The position numbers were made by a program, and so were the translations under genes. A stretch of 64,000 nt of DNA from Glossina fuscipes (lineage: Eukaryota; Arthropoda; Insecta; Diptera; Glossinidae). Shown here in pieces: positions 12,261 to 24,073 of the stretch (positions are counted from its first letter, which is position 1; each line of letters opens with the position of its first letter). The stretch covers positions 852,835 to 916,834 of the forward strand of contig NW_023998630.1 of assembly GCF_014805625.2 (NCBI RefSeq), given 5' to 3'. The notes below the pieces were generated by a model. That model was given only the letters and a program-made list of their open reading frames with translations. It searched no databases and was not told the origin of the DNA.

Positions 12261-13329
12261 GTGGCCTTGCTGCATATTGTTCCCTTCAGTTGGACCAGAA
12301 AATTTCACTCTAGGGACTGGCATTCATTTTGATCAATTGGAGTCAGTCCATCCCCTGGAAAGTAAATAGAATTTCTTTGCACTCAAATTAAATCACTTAA
12401 TGCTCATATTAAACGGTGAAGAGTCGGATTAAGTCCATGGATTCCATATGCTTCCAAGTTTACGATTCACTACTTGAAGCATGTTGCACGATTTCAATAT
12501 ATGGAATATAAATTACAAATTTATAATATTCGTTTGATGTCACATCGGACAAAAGGAGTAGTCATCTATTTCGGTGGAAACATTGCTAATTGTTATTCGG
12601 CGTATGACACTTCGAATATGCTAAGAAAATACCCAACACTATCGAAATGCTGAAAGCGAATGGACAGCATCTTCTTAACTTGCTTAAAAATGAAACTTAA
12701 ATCATGGATTCCACTATCAGTATCATTTAATACGATGAAACAGCCAACTCACGAGGGCTTATTCAATTCATTTAAGAGGTATCAGAGACTGCAACTCCTA
12801 TCCACGATGCGGAAAAAAAGTCAAACAAGAGAAACTGTTAGAACATTCGCATCATTAAGGAAGCTACTAACATTAACTTCTTTCACTGTCGTCCGCACAC
12901 TCACAACATCAATTTCTTTGCGAGCGTACGCTGGCCATCTCAGTAACCAATCGCTATCAACTTCTCTGCGGTATTTATTTATTTATATATGAAATTACAC
13001 TAAGGAATATTGCAGTCGAATTCAGTACATCTTTATAGAAAATCCTATACTAATTGTTTTAAAACTAATATAAAATAAAGAGGAAGAAAAAAAGAAGAAT
13101 AATAATAAGCAAGTAAGTTCAAAAATAAATTAAAAATTTAAAAATTAAAATTCATGAATAAATAAATAAAAAGAGAAAAAAAAAGAAAGAAAAAAGCATG
13201 TACACAGCTAGCACAGCAGCACACCCGCAACAAGAACAGATCCAGGTTGCAACCATTGCAAACATGCATAAGCTTGGCAATCAACACGTTAACAACACAT
13301 ATTATTTTAAATAAAAAATGAAATATTAA
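12261..13329. other. Unrecognised stretch, possible degraded repeat
   Basis: A 110-residue frame at 12660-12992 has no recognisable motif. From 13010 the DNA is A-rich, with many short ATAAATAA runs up to about 13190, followed by a more mixed block that may be the 3' untranslated part of the next LINE. Confidence 0.3.
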
Positions 13330-14560
13330 GAATAAAATGTTACTTTAAGTACGACGTAGGTAAATCGCGCATGTTAAGCAAAGTTGCTTTAATAGACTTT
13401 AAAGAGCCCCATAATGAAAATAAGTGATAGACATCATTTAGGTTTCTGCAACCAACTCTGAGCGGGTTAAACAGATCATAATTGTGTTTACATTGACTAA
13501 GCTTAATCAAGATAAAGTGCCTAGAGAAGCTGTTAGGGACACCCACCAAGTAATTTATTACTTTGATTAAGAGGGAAACCCCAAGAACAAATCTATGTTT
13601 CTAAGGTGACGGTAAGGATAACAGAAGCAACCTATTTTCATAGGCTGGAAGAGGGGCAATCGGGTTCCAACCCAACTTCCTAAGGGCAAACAGCAAGAAT
13701 TGCTCTTGAGCAGATTCAATTGAATCTACGTAGCAGCTATATGAAGGAGACCACACAACAGAGGCATGCTCAAGTATAGTTCTAACCAAACACATGTGAA
13801 GCCTTTTCGTAATATAAGGATCATCAAACTCTTTGGACCACCTCTTTGTAAAACCAAGCGCGGACCTAACTTTGCTTAACGAGAGCTCAATATGCAAATT
13901 GAAGCGTAACCTATAATCAAACAGAACGTCTAAATCTGTGAACGAAACAACGTCTTCCAACTTATGCGAATCAATGAAATTCTGAATAATGAATGACTTT
14001 TTTCTTGGAAAACAAACATTCTTACATTTATTTAAATTTAGTTTCAGAAGATTCAAAGATCACCATACAACCAAATTATTCAAGTCACTTTGAAGCTGAT
14101 GTGATTGCGATTCTACAGAGAAGGAGGAAAACAGTTTCACATCATCAGCATGCATTAAGATCTGGCTGAAAGTAAGCATGGATGGGTAAATCATTAATGT
14201 ATAAACTAAATAAAATGGGACCTAAATGGCCGCCTGGAGGTACGCCAGACGCAACGCAAATTGATCCGAGGTGATGAAGTTACACAAAACCCTGAATGAT
14301 CTATTGTGCAGATAAGAGCTTATCTATTTCACTAAATAGAAAGGGAAGCCAGAGGCTTGTGGTTAATCAAATCATATGCTTTGCTTAAATCAGTATATCT
14401 TACATCAGTGCGAGAGCCACTAGAAAAAGCCTTGAAGTCATGACAAGCAAACTCTGAAATCGCCCTTTCTGAAAGCCATGCTGGTGTGGAGATGTATACG
14501 AATTAATGGCAAATGCCAAACTCTGACTCACATGTGCATGGTGATCATGCAGACACCGTT
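13330..14560 (-). pseudogene. CR1-like LINE reverse transcriptase, 5'-truncated and broken
   Basis: The minus-strand translation, in order, gives a fragment like 'HQHGFQKGR' near 14490 (palm), broken 'WISSYLHNRS'-type and 'VPQG'-region sequence near 14330-14220, then 'HADDVKLFSS' near 14150 with the catalytic ADD motif kept. After one TGA at 14060-14062 the frame runs open for 151 residues (13601-14056), with 'GFTKRWSKEF', 'VWSPSY' and 'IESAQEQFLLFALR', the thumb/C-terminal block of CR1-type elements. A further frame at 13340-13549 ('LSQCKHNYDLFNPLR') is the extreme C-terminus. The first Phe of F-ADD is His here. Several stops and frameshifts make it inactive. Confidence 0.75.
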
Positions 14561-15016
14561 TGTCCATTTATGCTATTATATTTCTTGATTTGTTTACGTA
14601 TTTGAATAGTGTGTAAACAGCCAGAAACGGTATTGTTTGCATATGTCATGATATTTTGTCTAAATGAACATGACACTGTCATTCGGTGCTAACATAGGTA
14701 AACAATTCACCATGAGCATCATGCTTACAACTTTATATATGTAACATATAAGCTCTCAATGTGTTCTAGTTGATAAGATAACCATCTTAGTATATAAGTA
14801 CGTTTTTTTTTTTAATGTGATAAGGTCAAATGGAATTATGACTTCAAATCGTTATCATCTCTTTAATTTTTTATCAAGAAATTATGGTTAAAGTGCTTGA
14901 AAGCCATATCACTAATTAAATATACTTAACAGTTAACAAAAGTCCATGCATTAGTCGCTTGACAAAAGATTCAACAAAATCTTGACTAAAACTTCAATGT
15001 TTTTATGCACTTAATA
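14561..15016. other. AT-rich spacer before the mariner
   Basis: No gene or repeat family seen. It ends with the TA at 15015-15016 that is the mariner target duplication. Confidence 0.4.
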
Positions 15017-15104
15017 TTAGTTTGGGGAAAAAGAAATCCATTATTTTTTCGGTAGATGGCTGCACTGATAGATTTCTCGTAAAGTATCGATCAAACAATT
15101 TCCG

Positions 15105-15149
15105 ATACTGTACATTTACATACTGTACATTTACATACTGTACATTTCG
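15105..15149 (+). repeat. 15-bp tandem triplication in mariner 5' leader
   Basis: Three head-to-tail copies of 'ATACTGTACATTTAC' (the last with two end changes) lie between the left TIR and the transposase ATG. The 15-bp unit keeps the upstream frame open. They could serve as a repeated binding site or be a replication slip. Confidence 0.85.
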
Positions 15150-15216
15150 CAGTAAAAAAAATTCTTTTGCTGTTTTTTGTTTGGTGCATTCAGTTATGAG
15201 TTACAGCGTGTTAAAA

Positions 15217-16266
15217 ATGGAAGTGAACAAAGAGAAAATTCGGTACATTTTACAATTTTTCTTTGACAAAGGCGAAAATGCAAGCCAGGCGGCTAAAATT
15301 GTGAATGATGTTTATGGTTCCGATACTGTAACAGCCAATTATGTGCAATTTTGGTTTCGTAGATTCCGTTCAGGAATTTTTGATGTTAAAGATGCACCTC
15401 GCACAGGTAGGCCGGTCGTCGAAAATGTCGATAAAATCGGAAAAATGATCGAAGTTGACCGGCATGTTAGCAGTTGTAACTTCGCCCAGGAGCTAAAAAT
15501 CGACCATAAAACAGTTTTAAACCATTTACACAAAGCTGGATTCAAAAAGAAGCTCGATGTTTGGGTGCCACACCAATTAACAGAAGAAAACATGATGGAT
15601 CGAATTTCCATCTGCGAAGCCTTGGCCAAACGGAATGAGATAGACCCATTTCTTAAACGGATGGTGACTGGAGATGAGAAATGGATCACATACGATAACC
15701 CTGCGCGAAAACGATCGTGGTCAAAGAGCGGTGAAACACCTCAAACGGTGGTCAAACCAGGACTAACGGCCAGGAAGGTTTTGCTATGCATTTGGTGGGA
15801 CTGGAAGGGGATTATTTATTATGAGTTGCTTCCATATGGCCAAACGCTAAATTCTGATCTCTACTGTCAACAACTGGACCGTTTGAAGATAGCGATTGAC
15901 CAGAAACGGCCAGAGTTGGCCAACAGGAGAGGTGTTGTGTTCCACCAGGATAACGCTAGGCCACACACATCTACAGTGACTCGCCAGAAACTTCGGGAGC
16001 TTGGTTGGGAAGTTTTAATGCATCCGCCATACAGTCCGGACTTGGCACCAAGCGATTATCATCTTTTTCTTGCATTGCAAAATTTCTTTAATGATAAAAA
16101 ATTGGAATCTAGGGAGGATTGTGAAAATCGACTACTAGAGTTTTTTGCAAATAGAGACCAGGACTTCTATGAGAGAGGCATCTTGAAGTTACCTTTAAAA
16201 TGGCAACAAATCATACAACAAAACGGTGCATATTTGACCCAAATCGGACAATCCGAAGCATGTTAA
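15217..16266 (+). CDS. Mariner transposase (D,D34D), intact
   Basis: Cut-and-paste transposase of the mariner family; it binds the TIRs and moves the element to TA sites in the nucleus. The start at 15217 (MEVNKEKIRY) gives 349 residues, the usual family length. The frame is open upstream to 15022, but that part is TIR and a tandem repeat. Residues 1-110 form the two helix-turn-helix DNA-binding domains. WVPHQL is at 116-121. The catalytic triad is complete: D153 in TGDEKW, D245 in HQDNARPH and D280 in SPDLAPSDYHLF, with exactly 34 residues between the last two. No stops or frameshifts. Similarity appears closest to the irritans-type mariners; the subfamily is an inference. Confidence 0.95.
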   Translation: MEVNKEKIRYILQFFFDKGENASQAAKIVNDVYGSDTVTANYVQFWFRRFRSGIFDVKDAPRTGRPVVENVDKIGKMIEVDRHVSSCNFAQELKIDHKTVLNHLHKAGFKKKLDVWVPHQLTEENMMDRISICEALAKRNEIDPFLKRMVTGDEKWITYDNPARKRSWSKSGETPQTVVKPGLTARKVLLCIWWDWKGIIYYELLPYGQTLNSDLYCQQLDRLKIAIDQKRPELANRRGVVFHQDNARPHTSTVTRQKLRELGWEVLMHPPYSPDLAPSDYHLFLALQNFFNDKKLESREDCENRLLEFFANRDQDFYERGILKLPLKWQQIIQQNGAYLTQIGQSEAC

Positions 16267-16321
16267 ATAAAGTCCTGAAGTTCATATAAAAATAATGGAT
16301 TTCTTTTTCCCCAAACTAATA

Positions 16322-17214
16322 TATTATTTAATCTGAGAAAAAAATCGACTGTTTAGTTGTGGATCTTGACAGCCACAGCCACACAGAAACATAAATTTGC
16401 TTCTTTTTCTGCTTTGTCGTTCAGTGTCAATGATACCAAAGAAAGCGATAGCGAAAGTTATGCACAAGGCAAACGAGAATATGTATCGACTTTCATCTTA
16501 ATCGCGAACGAGCCGCAGATAAGAGATATGTGATTTACTCTGTAGATAATTTCAAAAATTTCCTCTGTTTCTTGGGAAATACTAAATAATAAACAAATTA
16601 TATCAAAGATTACTAAATGTCAAAGTGGTCCAACATTTATGTCACAATTCAAACTAGGAGATTATTACTGGCTTTTGTGTTTCTGTTATCAAAAACAGTA
16701 GTAATGCTGTTAATTAACATCCGATTGTCTTCTTGGCCTTTCATTCTCATTATTTGAACGGGCAAAGATTCTGTTAATTGTTTCTTGATATAACGTTGCA
16801 TTCTCTCAAATGCTTGCAAAACAGAAGCCTATAAGTTAATGGAAATTTTGTCAAATTTTCGTTTTTAGTCCCATGTCGATCAAATCGAACTCTTTGTAAT
16901 TGGATTCTTTCTAAATTTAATCTGACCCTTGTAAAATAAGTTCGCATGGTACAACCTGTAAGAACACAAATTTTTACCTGCATTACATGTCAACTTTGTT
17001 CCCATACAATAGCCGACAAATAACAACTTTTACAATTAAACACACTTTACTTTTAATAAGTATATAAAATTAAAATAAAAAATAAATAAAAAATAAATAA
17101 AAAATCAGCCTCAGTCAAGTACCCGAACCAACAACATCGTTATTGAAACTTTGTTATACACTCCGCCACTGCTGCTAGAGGGTACATTACGTTAGAGCGG
17201 GCGTATGTAACACG
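16322..17214. other. AT-rich stretch, no gene seen
   Basis: Nothing coding is recognised. An A-rich run with ATAAATAA repeats sits near 17060-17105. Confidence 0.4.
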
Positions 17215-17640
17215 TAATAGGGCTTAAGATAGATCCGCCTTTTATTATACCATTCGATTCAGACTCAGAAACTGAATTGATTCGAGCCTGTCTGCCTGTC
17301 TGACATCTGTCCATGTAAATTTTTGTTCAAGCTAAAGGTCGCAATTTTTCCAATGTGTTGGTGAAATGTGGTATTGTGACGCGTTTTGACCCAAAACGAT
17401 CAAATCGTTCCACTTTTTTGACTGCTACCCGCGTAACGCCCTACTCTGAAAAGTCGTTATATAGAAAATAATTGAAATTCTCAAAATTTTTCGGCGAAAG
17501 TGCAGTTTTTGAACTATTCTTATATAATGAACACTGAAGCTCATGCGGCAAAAAGGTATAACTTTCAATTTATCATGATGAAAATTGTATCTTAGCAACC
17601 TGGCCTTGCCCTACTATAACATTTGTGCTTGTTTGAACTA
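17215..17640 (+). repeat. TATACC-family dispersed repeat, subgroup B
   Basis: Begins 'CCGCCTTTTATTATACCATT', then 'GCCTGTCTGCCTGTCTGACA' and 'GACGCGTTTTGACCC', and ends 'TGGCCTTGCCCTACTATAAC'. The copy at 20225-20650 has the same blocks in the same order, so the two clearly derive from one consensus. Confidence 0.6.
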
Positions 17641-20224
17641 ACTTATAGGAATCTGTGTTCTTAAATTAATATGCGCAATGGTATACTTATAAGCCTGAGT
17701 ATACGGAAAAAACCAAACGGTAGATATGTATATTGAGTATGTACATATGAACAGGTTGTGGAACGGTCTTCTCATTTAGTCGTTTCAGATAATCTAAATT
17801 ATATGGTCTAAATTATATGGTAAGAGAAAAATGTAGGCACTTACAACAGAGCTGGAATGGTAGTAGAACGACATAAAATTAAACCGATCTCACTTAACCA
17901 TGTTGCAGAACTCACCTACAATATAATACAACTACGTTAACCAACTTAACGATTAACGACTTAGACATCCGAATTATTGTAACTGTAAAATAATAAATAA
18001 AGAAAAAATAACAAATCCGAGGTTTGCATGCGGAGCATACTCGGAGTCGAGAAGCATCTATGTAAGGCACACTGCTAAATGGACGCTAACACATGCCAAA
18101 CTCTCCCTATTCCTAGCCTGAGCTATGCTAACCGTGACACATGTAAATTTAAGCACAAGACAACCGTAGCACATGTCAATCCCCACCCATGTCTATCCTA
18201 ACCGACCCCTTATACATGATTAAACAACGTGCGTAAGCCAAACTTAAACCTTAAGTAAAAAACTAAAGTCTACAAGTGCAAAGATCTACAGAGGTACCAT
18301 AAGGAACCCTGCTAAAGGTTTTTTAAATACTCGAAAGTTTTTTCGACGTAAAAAGAACGAAAGCCTATCTTAGAATCCGAAATATTTGATATGCTTCTTG
18401 AAATGCTAACAATGCGATATAGAATGGAAGTAAATTCTAAGTAATTCTAAGTCGTACCTTATAGATGAAAAAACACTGAATTGATTTAACCATTAAATAG
18501 CATTTTGTAGGAACTTGAGATAAGAGATTTCTAATCTGTTACCAGCTACAGATAGTTGTTTAGAGGTAAAAAGAAGGATACCAAAATTTTGGGTAAATTT
18601 CGAAAATACGAATAACGTCAATTATTAATCAAAAAAGTCTAATCAAATTTTAAGGAAGCTTTGAGAATTTAAACAACGTGAACAATGGTTTTCGAGCCTG
18701 ATTAAAGCATCCTAGAGTTTCACACTAATCAAGACACCATTCAGGGATATGATGGTTCTAAACATTCCATTTTTATGTGGCGATTGCCTAATGTAATTTC
18801 TTATCATTGTATAAGTTAAAGCAATAGGCAAGCATTTAAAGCTTTTTTTAATGGTAAATTTATTTTTTATCCATAATTTTTTTCACAAATAGATACGCAA
18901 TTTGACTTGAACAAACAAGTTATTAAGTTAATGGGCGTCACTGTTTCTACCAGAGATCCATAATGATTTAGTATATAAATGTGTGTCTCTTTTCGCTTAC
19001 GTTCCTTTTCATTTTTTAATTGATTAACGAAAACTTTATTTTACTATTTTGTAAGAACAGTTAGCAAACAAGAAAGCAAATAAAATTTTCTCTTAATTTT
19101 CTGTATTCTATTTTAAATTTTCGTACTCTCTTCCATTTTTTTTTCTTTTTTGTCAACGCGGCAAACCGCGACAAAAGAATTCTTATTGTTAAAAACTCTT
19201 TCATTTAATTGGTTTGTTTTTTTCTCTTTTCTGGCGCTTCGTTTCTAACAGCAATTTTGGCGTAAACCACATGCTTATGTAAACGGGTTTATGTGAGTTT
19301 TTACTAGAATTAATTTAGTTTTCTACGCTTCGAGTAATTACTTTAAATATTTTCAATTTGAATAAATCGTTTTCCGTTTTTTTTTTGTAGTTTTTCGTCT
19401 CCAGTCCCAATTACTTACGAAATTATTTATATCGGCTTTTCTGTTCTCGAATAATTTCACTTTTACATATATGAAAGAAATGTTTTTTTACTTTAAACAA
19501 TTGCGACAAATTTATTTTATTCCAAAAAAAAAAAACGTTTCCTTCTATGTGACCAAACAAAAATTTTGTATAAAATAATCTGTTCTCTCAGTATCGAAAG
19601 CTCAGCTAGACATATAGTGTTTCTTAAAAGAAAGTTAGCTCCATTCGGCTAACTTCAAAACCAAAAATTAGAGATATAGAACTGAACGGGAAATTGTAAC
19701 GTGGCTTATTGTCAGGCGTACGTGCTGACTTGATCTGAATAGGAAGTAAACCTTATTAATCTTAGAACTGCATTTAATTTTACACCAGCTCCTCTATCTA
19801 GCACCTAATGTGGGCACTACATTATTTAAAGTTAATTATTTAAAGAGGTACTGGGACTTAAAAAAAATAAAAATCTGATAGGCATTTTCTTTGTTGAATT
19901 ACTGTCTTTATGTACGGAAAGAGAATTTTGATTTTTAGAGGTACGTGAACAACATTCAAGATCCGATACTTTTTTGAAATATGTGTAAAAATTATGTGTA
20001 TTTTTTTTTTGAAATTTGCAAATCAAAAACGTTATAATTGCAATTAGTGTTGTCACAACAGCGCAAGGAGCACGCGCTGATTTATGGCTCTCGATATCGA
20101 GTAAAGTCGATTGTAATTTGAATATGTTAGTCGAAAGCAATTTCAAGATTGACAAATTTTTATTCGATAGTAAGAATGATGCCCAATTTATCGACAACTC
20201 TAATCTGTTTACTTGTTACCGTGA
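17641..20224. other. AT-rich stretch, no gene seen
   Basis: Poly-T-rich from 19010 to 19530. The segment 18020-18240, with repeated 'ACACATG' words, is more GC-rich than its surroundings but has no open frame or known motif. Confidence 0.4.
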
Positions 20225-20650
20225 GCCCATAACCTACAGCATCCGCCTTTTATTATACCTATCGAATCGGACTCATAATCTGAATTGACCTTAGCCTGTC
20301 TATCCGTCTGATGTCTGCCCATGCAAATTTGCGTTCAAGCTGTAGGTCTCGATTCTTGAAATATTTTGATTACATTTACAGCATTGACGCGTTTTGAATC
20401 GGTCCACTTCTTCGAACGCTTTTTCATACAAAAATGAACTCCACAATATCCTGACCTGACCAAGGTTTGAACTAGTACTACATTAGGCTGCGTTTTGGGC
20501 CCGCTTCCCCATAAATACGCACCTGAAAAATATGCCTTTATGCAGATATAATATTTGTATTTTATAATAAAAATAAAAATTGCTTTAGACAATTCGATGT
20601 ACTGTATTTAATGGTTGGCCTTGCCCAATTATAATGTTTTTACTTGTTTT
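20225..20650 (+). repeat. TATACC-family dispersed repeat, subgroup B (second copy)
   Basis: Aligns block for block with 17215-17640 ('CCGCCTTTTATTATACC', 'GACGCGTTTTGAATCGGTCC', 'TTGGCCTTGCCCAATTATAA'). The frames at 20335-20592 and the end of 20016-20288 are this repeat, not genes. Confidence 0.6.
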
Positions 20651-20884
20651 CTTCTCTTAATGTGAAATAAAACTTTTACAGACAAGAAAGTTTAGTCTAC
20701 ACGAAATGTATATTTTACCTTACCCGTTGCTTACGTAATATCACGGTCATAAACGTTTTTTTATTTGTAAACCAAACACGATTTCAAATGTTCATTATTA
20801 CTGAAAGACTTGCAACTTAAGATGTGATCTGTCAAGCGTTATTAGTATTTCACGGTTTACATTGTTATGATTTGCCAATTCTGG

Positions 20885-21265
20885 TCATCCCTTTTTATAC
20901 TCTACACAATTTAAAGTACAAGGATATAGTAGTTGTGTACGGATGTACATAATATATAGAAGGGCTTGCGGTGGACCAATGTTTTTTTATACCAGTCTAA
21001 AATTGTCCGTCCGTCTAAACATTTGCCCATCTTGGTTTCTTGTGTTTCACATACAGGTCGGAATTTTTGAGATATTTCGATAAAATTTGATTTATTGAAT
21101 TGGCCCAAGGGTGAATGGTGTTGGAAATGATTCGGATCTGATAATTTTTCGACCGATTCTCGTGTAAGATTTTATTTTGAAACGTTGCTATATGAGCAAC
21201 TGTAAAGTGGTGCAGGATATTTAACGGTGGGCCGTGGCTTACTACAGTGTTTTCAGATGTTGTTT
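20885..21265 (+). repeat. TATACC-family dispersed repeat, subgroup B (third copy)
   Basis: Starts 'TTTTATACTCTACACAA', has 'TGTCCGTCCGTCTAAAC' and 'GAGATATTTCGATAAAATTT', and ends 'GGTGGGCCGTGGCTTACTAC'. The last two blocks recur at 27895-28040 and 47275-47290. Confidence 0.6.
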
Positions 21266-22384
21266 TGAGTGGGCCAATTTGGCAGCTCAAAGAACAAGCA
21301 TTTGAATAGATGGTCTGCAGCTTCATGGGACTAGCAGACTTACCTTTTTGGACAAAACTCAACTTTCCACTTAGATTATAATTTATTCCTTCGGTACAAA
21401 TGCTGGCACCTTTCAAAGAAGGATTAAGTTAATTGGGATTCCAGTGAAAATTTTAAATGAAGGTGCTGCGCGATCCGACGAGCACATTGTCTTTAATTTA
21501 TGCTTCACTTTGAAGAAAAATTTTATATCAGTATGTCTTAAGTGTGCTTTAGAGAACGATAGATTATAACTTGTGTCTTTATCGCAATAAAAAATATAAT
21601 TTGAAAGGGAAGAAGTCTTAACGCTACTCGAAATTCCTTCAACTAACCACTGTGCTTCTCACATGAATCTACTATAAGCGAAATTTCTTACTTTCTTGAC
21701 GGCGCTTTGATTATATATGATAGGTGATTTAATTTTGATATCTTTAGCATCAATTTCAAGTTAATGGAAGTTCACTTTGCAAGACACTAGAATAATAACG
21801 TCGTATTAGACCAAGCCTTTACCAACATACTTACAACATACGTATTTGCATAATTTGAGCTCTTTAGTTCAAATCCGTTGAAACAATTGAAAACTGAGAG
21901 ATCAACAATGTAAACACAATTTACAAGATCGTAATGGTTGGGTTCGTGATGCAAGAGTAAGTTAATGTCTTCTCTGTTTTGGTGTTAAACGAAAAAGTTT
22001 TTGAAAACACACTTTTGTTTGAAGACTAACGTTGGCTAATGATAAAATTTAGTTTGTAACTGATCATCCTGTGTAACGTCTTAAGACCATCGCGGCTTTT
22101 TTCATTTTTTAAAGGTAACACACACATTAATCGCGATGTACGATAATTTTTATTATAAAAGCTTTAATAGAAAAGCACAAAAAGGACCAATTGAATCAAG
22201 TAAGTGACTTATGTTCGGCTGTGATTGCATCTTATCGTACAAAAAAAGATTGAAAAAAAAAAAAAAAATTTAAAAAATATTTTTTAGAAAAATTTTTTAT
22301 TTTTTTCTTTATAAATAGTGGGAGAACTCTGCCTTTTAAAAATTTTTAGAATAAAAGCTAAAATTTATATTTATATAAAACGAA
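21266..22384. other. AT-rich stretch, no gene seen
   Basis: No known motif in any frame. A poly-A/poly-T region at 22250-22310 is low complexity. Confidence 0.4.
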
Positions 22385-22740
22385 GGTGTTCTCATTTTTT
22401 GTTGCATAGCGGTGTTGGTGTTTTAAGCTTTTTTTTTGACCGATTTTGGCCATTTGCAAATTCATCGGGTGGTACGTTCACTTTCGCAAACCGGAGCATA
22501 TTTACCGCAGATACTACACAGTTGGACAGAGGGGCAAATGGACATCGGCATTCCGATTTTGACGCTTGCTTCGGGGAGTTATGTAGCTTTTGACCAAACA
22601 AAAAATATAATACGCTAAAATATAGAGTAGGCGTGACAAATTTTTCCTGTTTTGTGCAGTTACTATAGCATTGCGCTCGTCGGATATAAGAGGGCTACTT
22701 TCTATACTCTTCATCAGTTACTTGCGAAGTACAGAGAGAA
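22385..22740 (-). repeat. TATACCC-family dispersed repeat
   Basis: Contains 'CAGTTGGACAGAGGGGCAAATGG', 'TAGGCGTGACAAATTTTTCC' and 'CTATACTCTTCATCAG'. The overlapping short frames on both strands are products of this repeat. Confidence 0.4.
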
Positions 22741-23375
22741 TACATCGCAGCGGATAAAGTGCATTTAAAATATTGTTTTTGATATAAATTCCATAAAGGA
22801 AGTAGCGCATCTGTTGTGTGGAAAAATTTAGTTGATACGTCGGAAATGGTCAGAACTCTCCAACTTTCGTTCCAGAAATTTTAGTCTCTAAGAAGATCGT
22901 CGATATAGGCGATAATGACAGTTTGCGGTTTATATTAAAGTAACCACATCTAATCGCATTGCAGCATCAAATAGAGCCGGCATTCACCGTGGGGCGAATT
23001 ATGACAAAACATGCCCCTCAACTCAACACATTTGCGGAATTTCCCATTATGACTAAAGTGCATATATAAACGTGCTAGACATTTTTATTAGTAATGTGGT
23101 AGATTACGTCACGGTCTGTACGTAGAATTCATATAAAGAATTGAGCAAAAAGGATATAGACATCATACAGAATTTGCATTGCAAGCGCGGCTTAACTTTC
23201 ATAAAACATACAAACAAGTACATATGTCCCGTTTACCACTGGCGTAGTTACTTTCAGAAACTATGCATCATTTACACAGTGTTTGTGCTGTAATAAGTGC
23301 GACAGAAGCACAACTTTCATTATCGACATATACTGGCCGGAATTTTCGAATAAAGAAATTAGTAACAGAAATACT

Positions 23376-23440
23376 TGTAGCATATTCTACTAATCGCATT
23401 CTACCCATTTACTAATACTATACTAAGTTAACACTTTCGT
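23376..23440 (+). repeat. 5' LTR stump
   Basis: Matches the start of the 3' LTR (24074 onward) with only a few substitutions across about 65 bp, from 'TGTAGCATATTCT' to 'AACACTTTCG', then switches abruptly to integrase coding sequence. This marks the deletion breakpoint at about 23438-23441. Confidence 0.85.
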
Positions 23441-23860
23441 TTCAACACAACACCTTCCACAACACATAAATACTGTCCCTACGAACTAGTGTTTGCAAGG
23501 CCACCAACACAACTAACAAATCCTAACAAAAATATTGAGCCTCTATACAATATGGACGATTACGCTAAAGAGACTAAACACAGATTAGATGTAGCATATG
23601 CGAGCGTCAGAAGACTATTAGATAAGGAAACAGAAAAGCAAAAAAGAAATTACGACAAAAAAACCAACAATTTCCCACTAGAAATAGGTACTTTGGTATT
23701 ACTAAAAAATGAAGTAGGGCATAAATTACAAAATAAGTATTTAGGCTCGTACAAGGTTGTAGAAATTATGAATAACAACAACATTAAAATTAAGGACAAC
23801 AAAAACAAAAATCAAATAATACACAAAAATAGGTTAAAACTATATAAAGAATCTACATAA
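23441..23860 (+). pseudogene. Ty3/gypsy integrase C-terminal fragment
   Basis: An open frame of about 139 codons starting without its N-terminus at the LTR junction. 'HKYCPYELVFARPP' is the block that follows the catalytic core in gypsy integrases. It is followed by a Lys/Glu-rich helical part ('RRLLDKETEKQKRNYDKK') and the C-terminal module 'GTLVLLKN...NKYLGSYKVVEI...HKNRLKLY', which resembles the GPY/F domain with Ser in the Pro position. The D,D,E core is absent, so the fragment cannot integrate DNA. The frame is otherwise undamaged to its TAA, suggesting a recent event. An in-frame TAA at 23429 in the LTR stump precludes a longer protein. Confidence 0.85.
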
Positions 23861-24062
23861 ATAAGCAAAAAAAAAAAAAAAAATGTTTAAGTGTAAGGCG
23901 CCTACACAAACAAATAAACAAAAAAAAATAAATATTTTTTATTATATACAAGCATTTATATGAACCCCACGCAAAACATTATACAAAAAAAAAAAAATTA
24001 TTATAACATTGAAAATTAATAAACCCTCGAATGATCATTTATTGCTAAAGATCAATCTTCCC

Positions 24063-24073
24063 AAGAGGAAAGG
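24063..24073 (+). other. Polypurine tract
   Basis: AAGAGGAAAGG lies directly before the TG of the 3' LTR, the position where plus-strand DNA synthesis starts in LTR retrotransposons. Confidence 0.8.

Larger units (their letters stand above)
15017..16319 (+). mobile_element. Complete mariner transposon (1303 bp)
   Basis: Both ends carry a 32-bp inverted repeat that is identical base for base (15017-15048 and 16288-16319; begins TTAGTTTGGGGAAAAAG). A TA lies directly outside each end (15015-15016 and 16320-16321), the hallmark target duplication of Tc1/mariner elements. One uninterrupted transposase frame fills the middle. Length, TIRs and TSD together indicate a young insertion. An AATAAA signal (16266-16271) overlaps the transposase stop codon. 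The copy may still be competent, which sequence alone cannot show. Confidence 0.95.

Noticed and set aside
15339..15689. 116-residue minus-strand frame inside the mariner
   Set aside because: Antisense shadow of the transposase gene.
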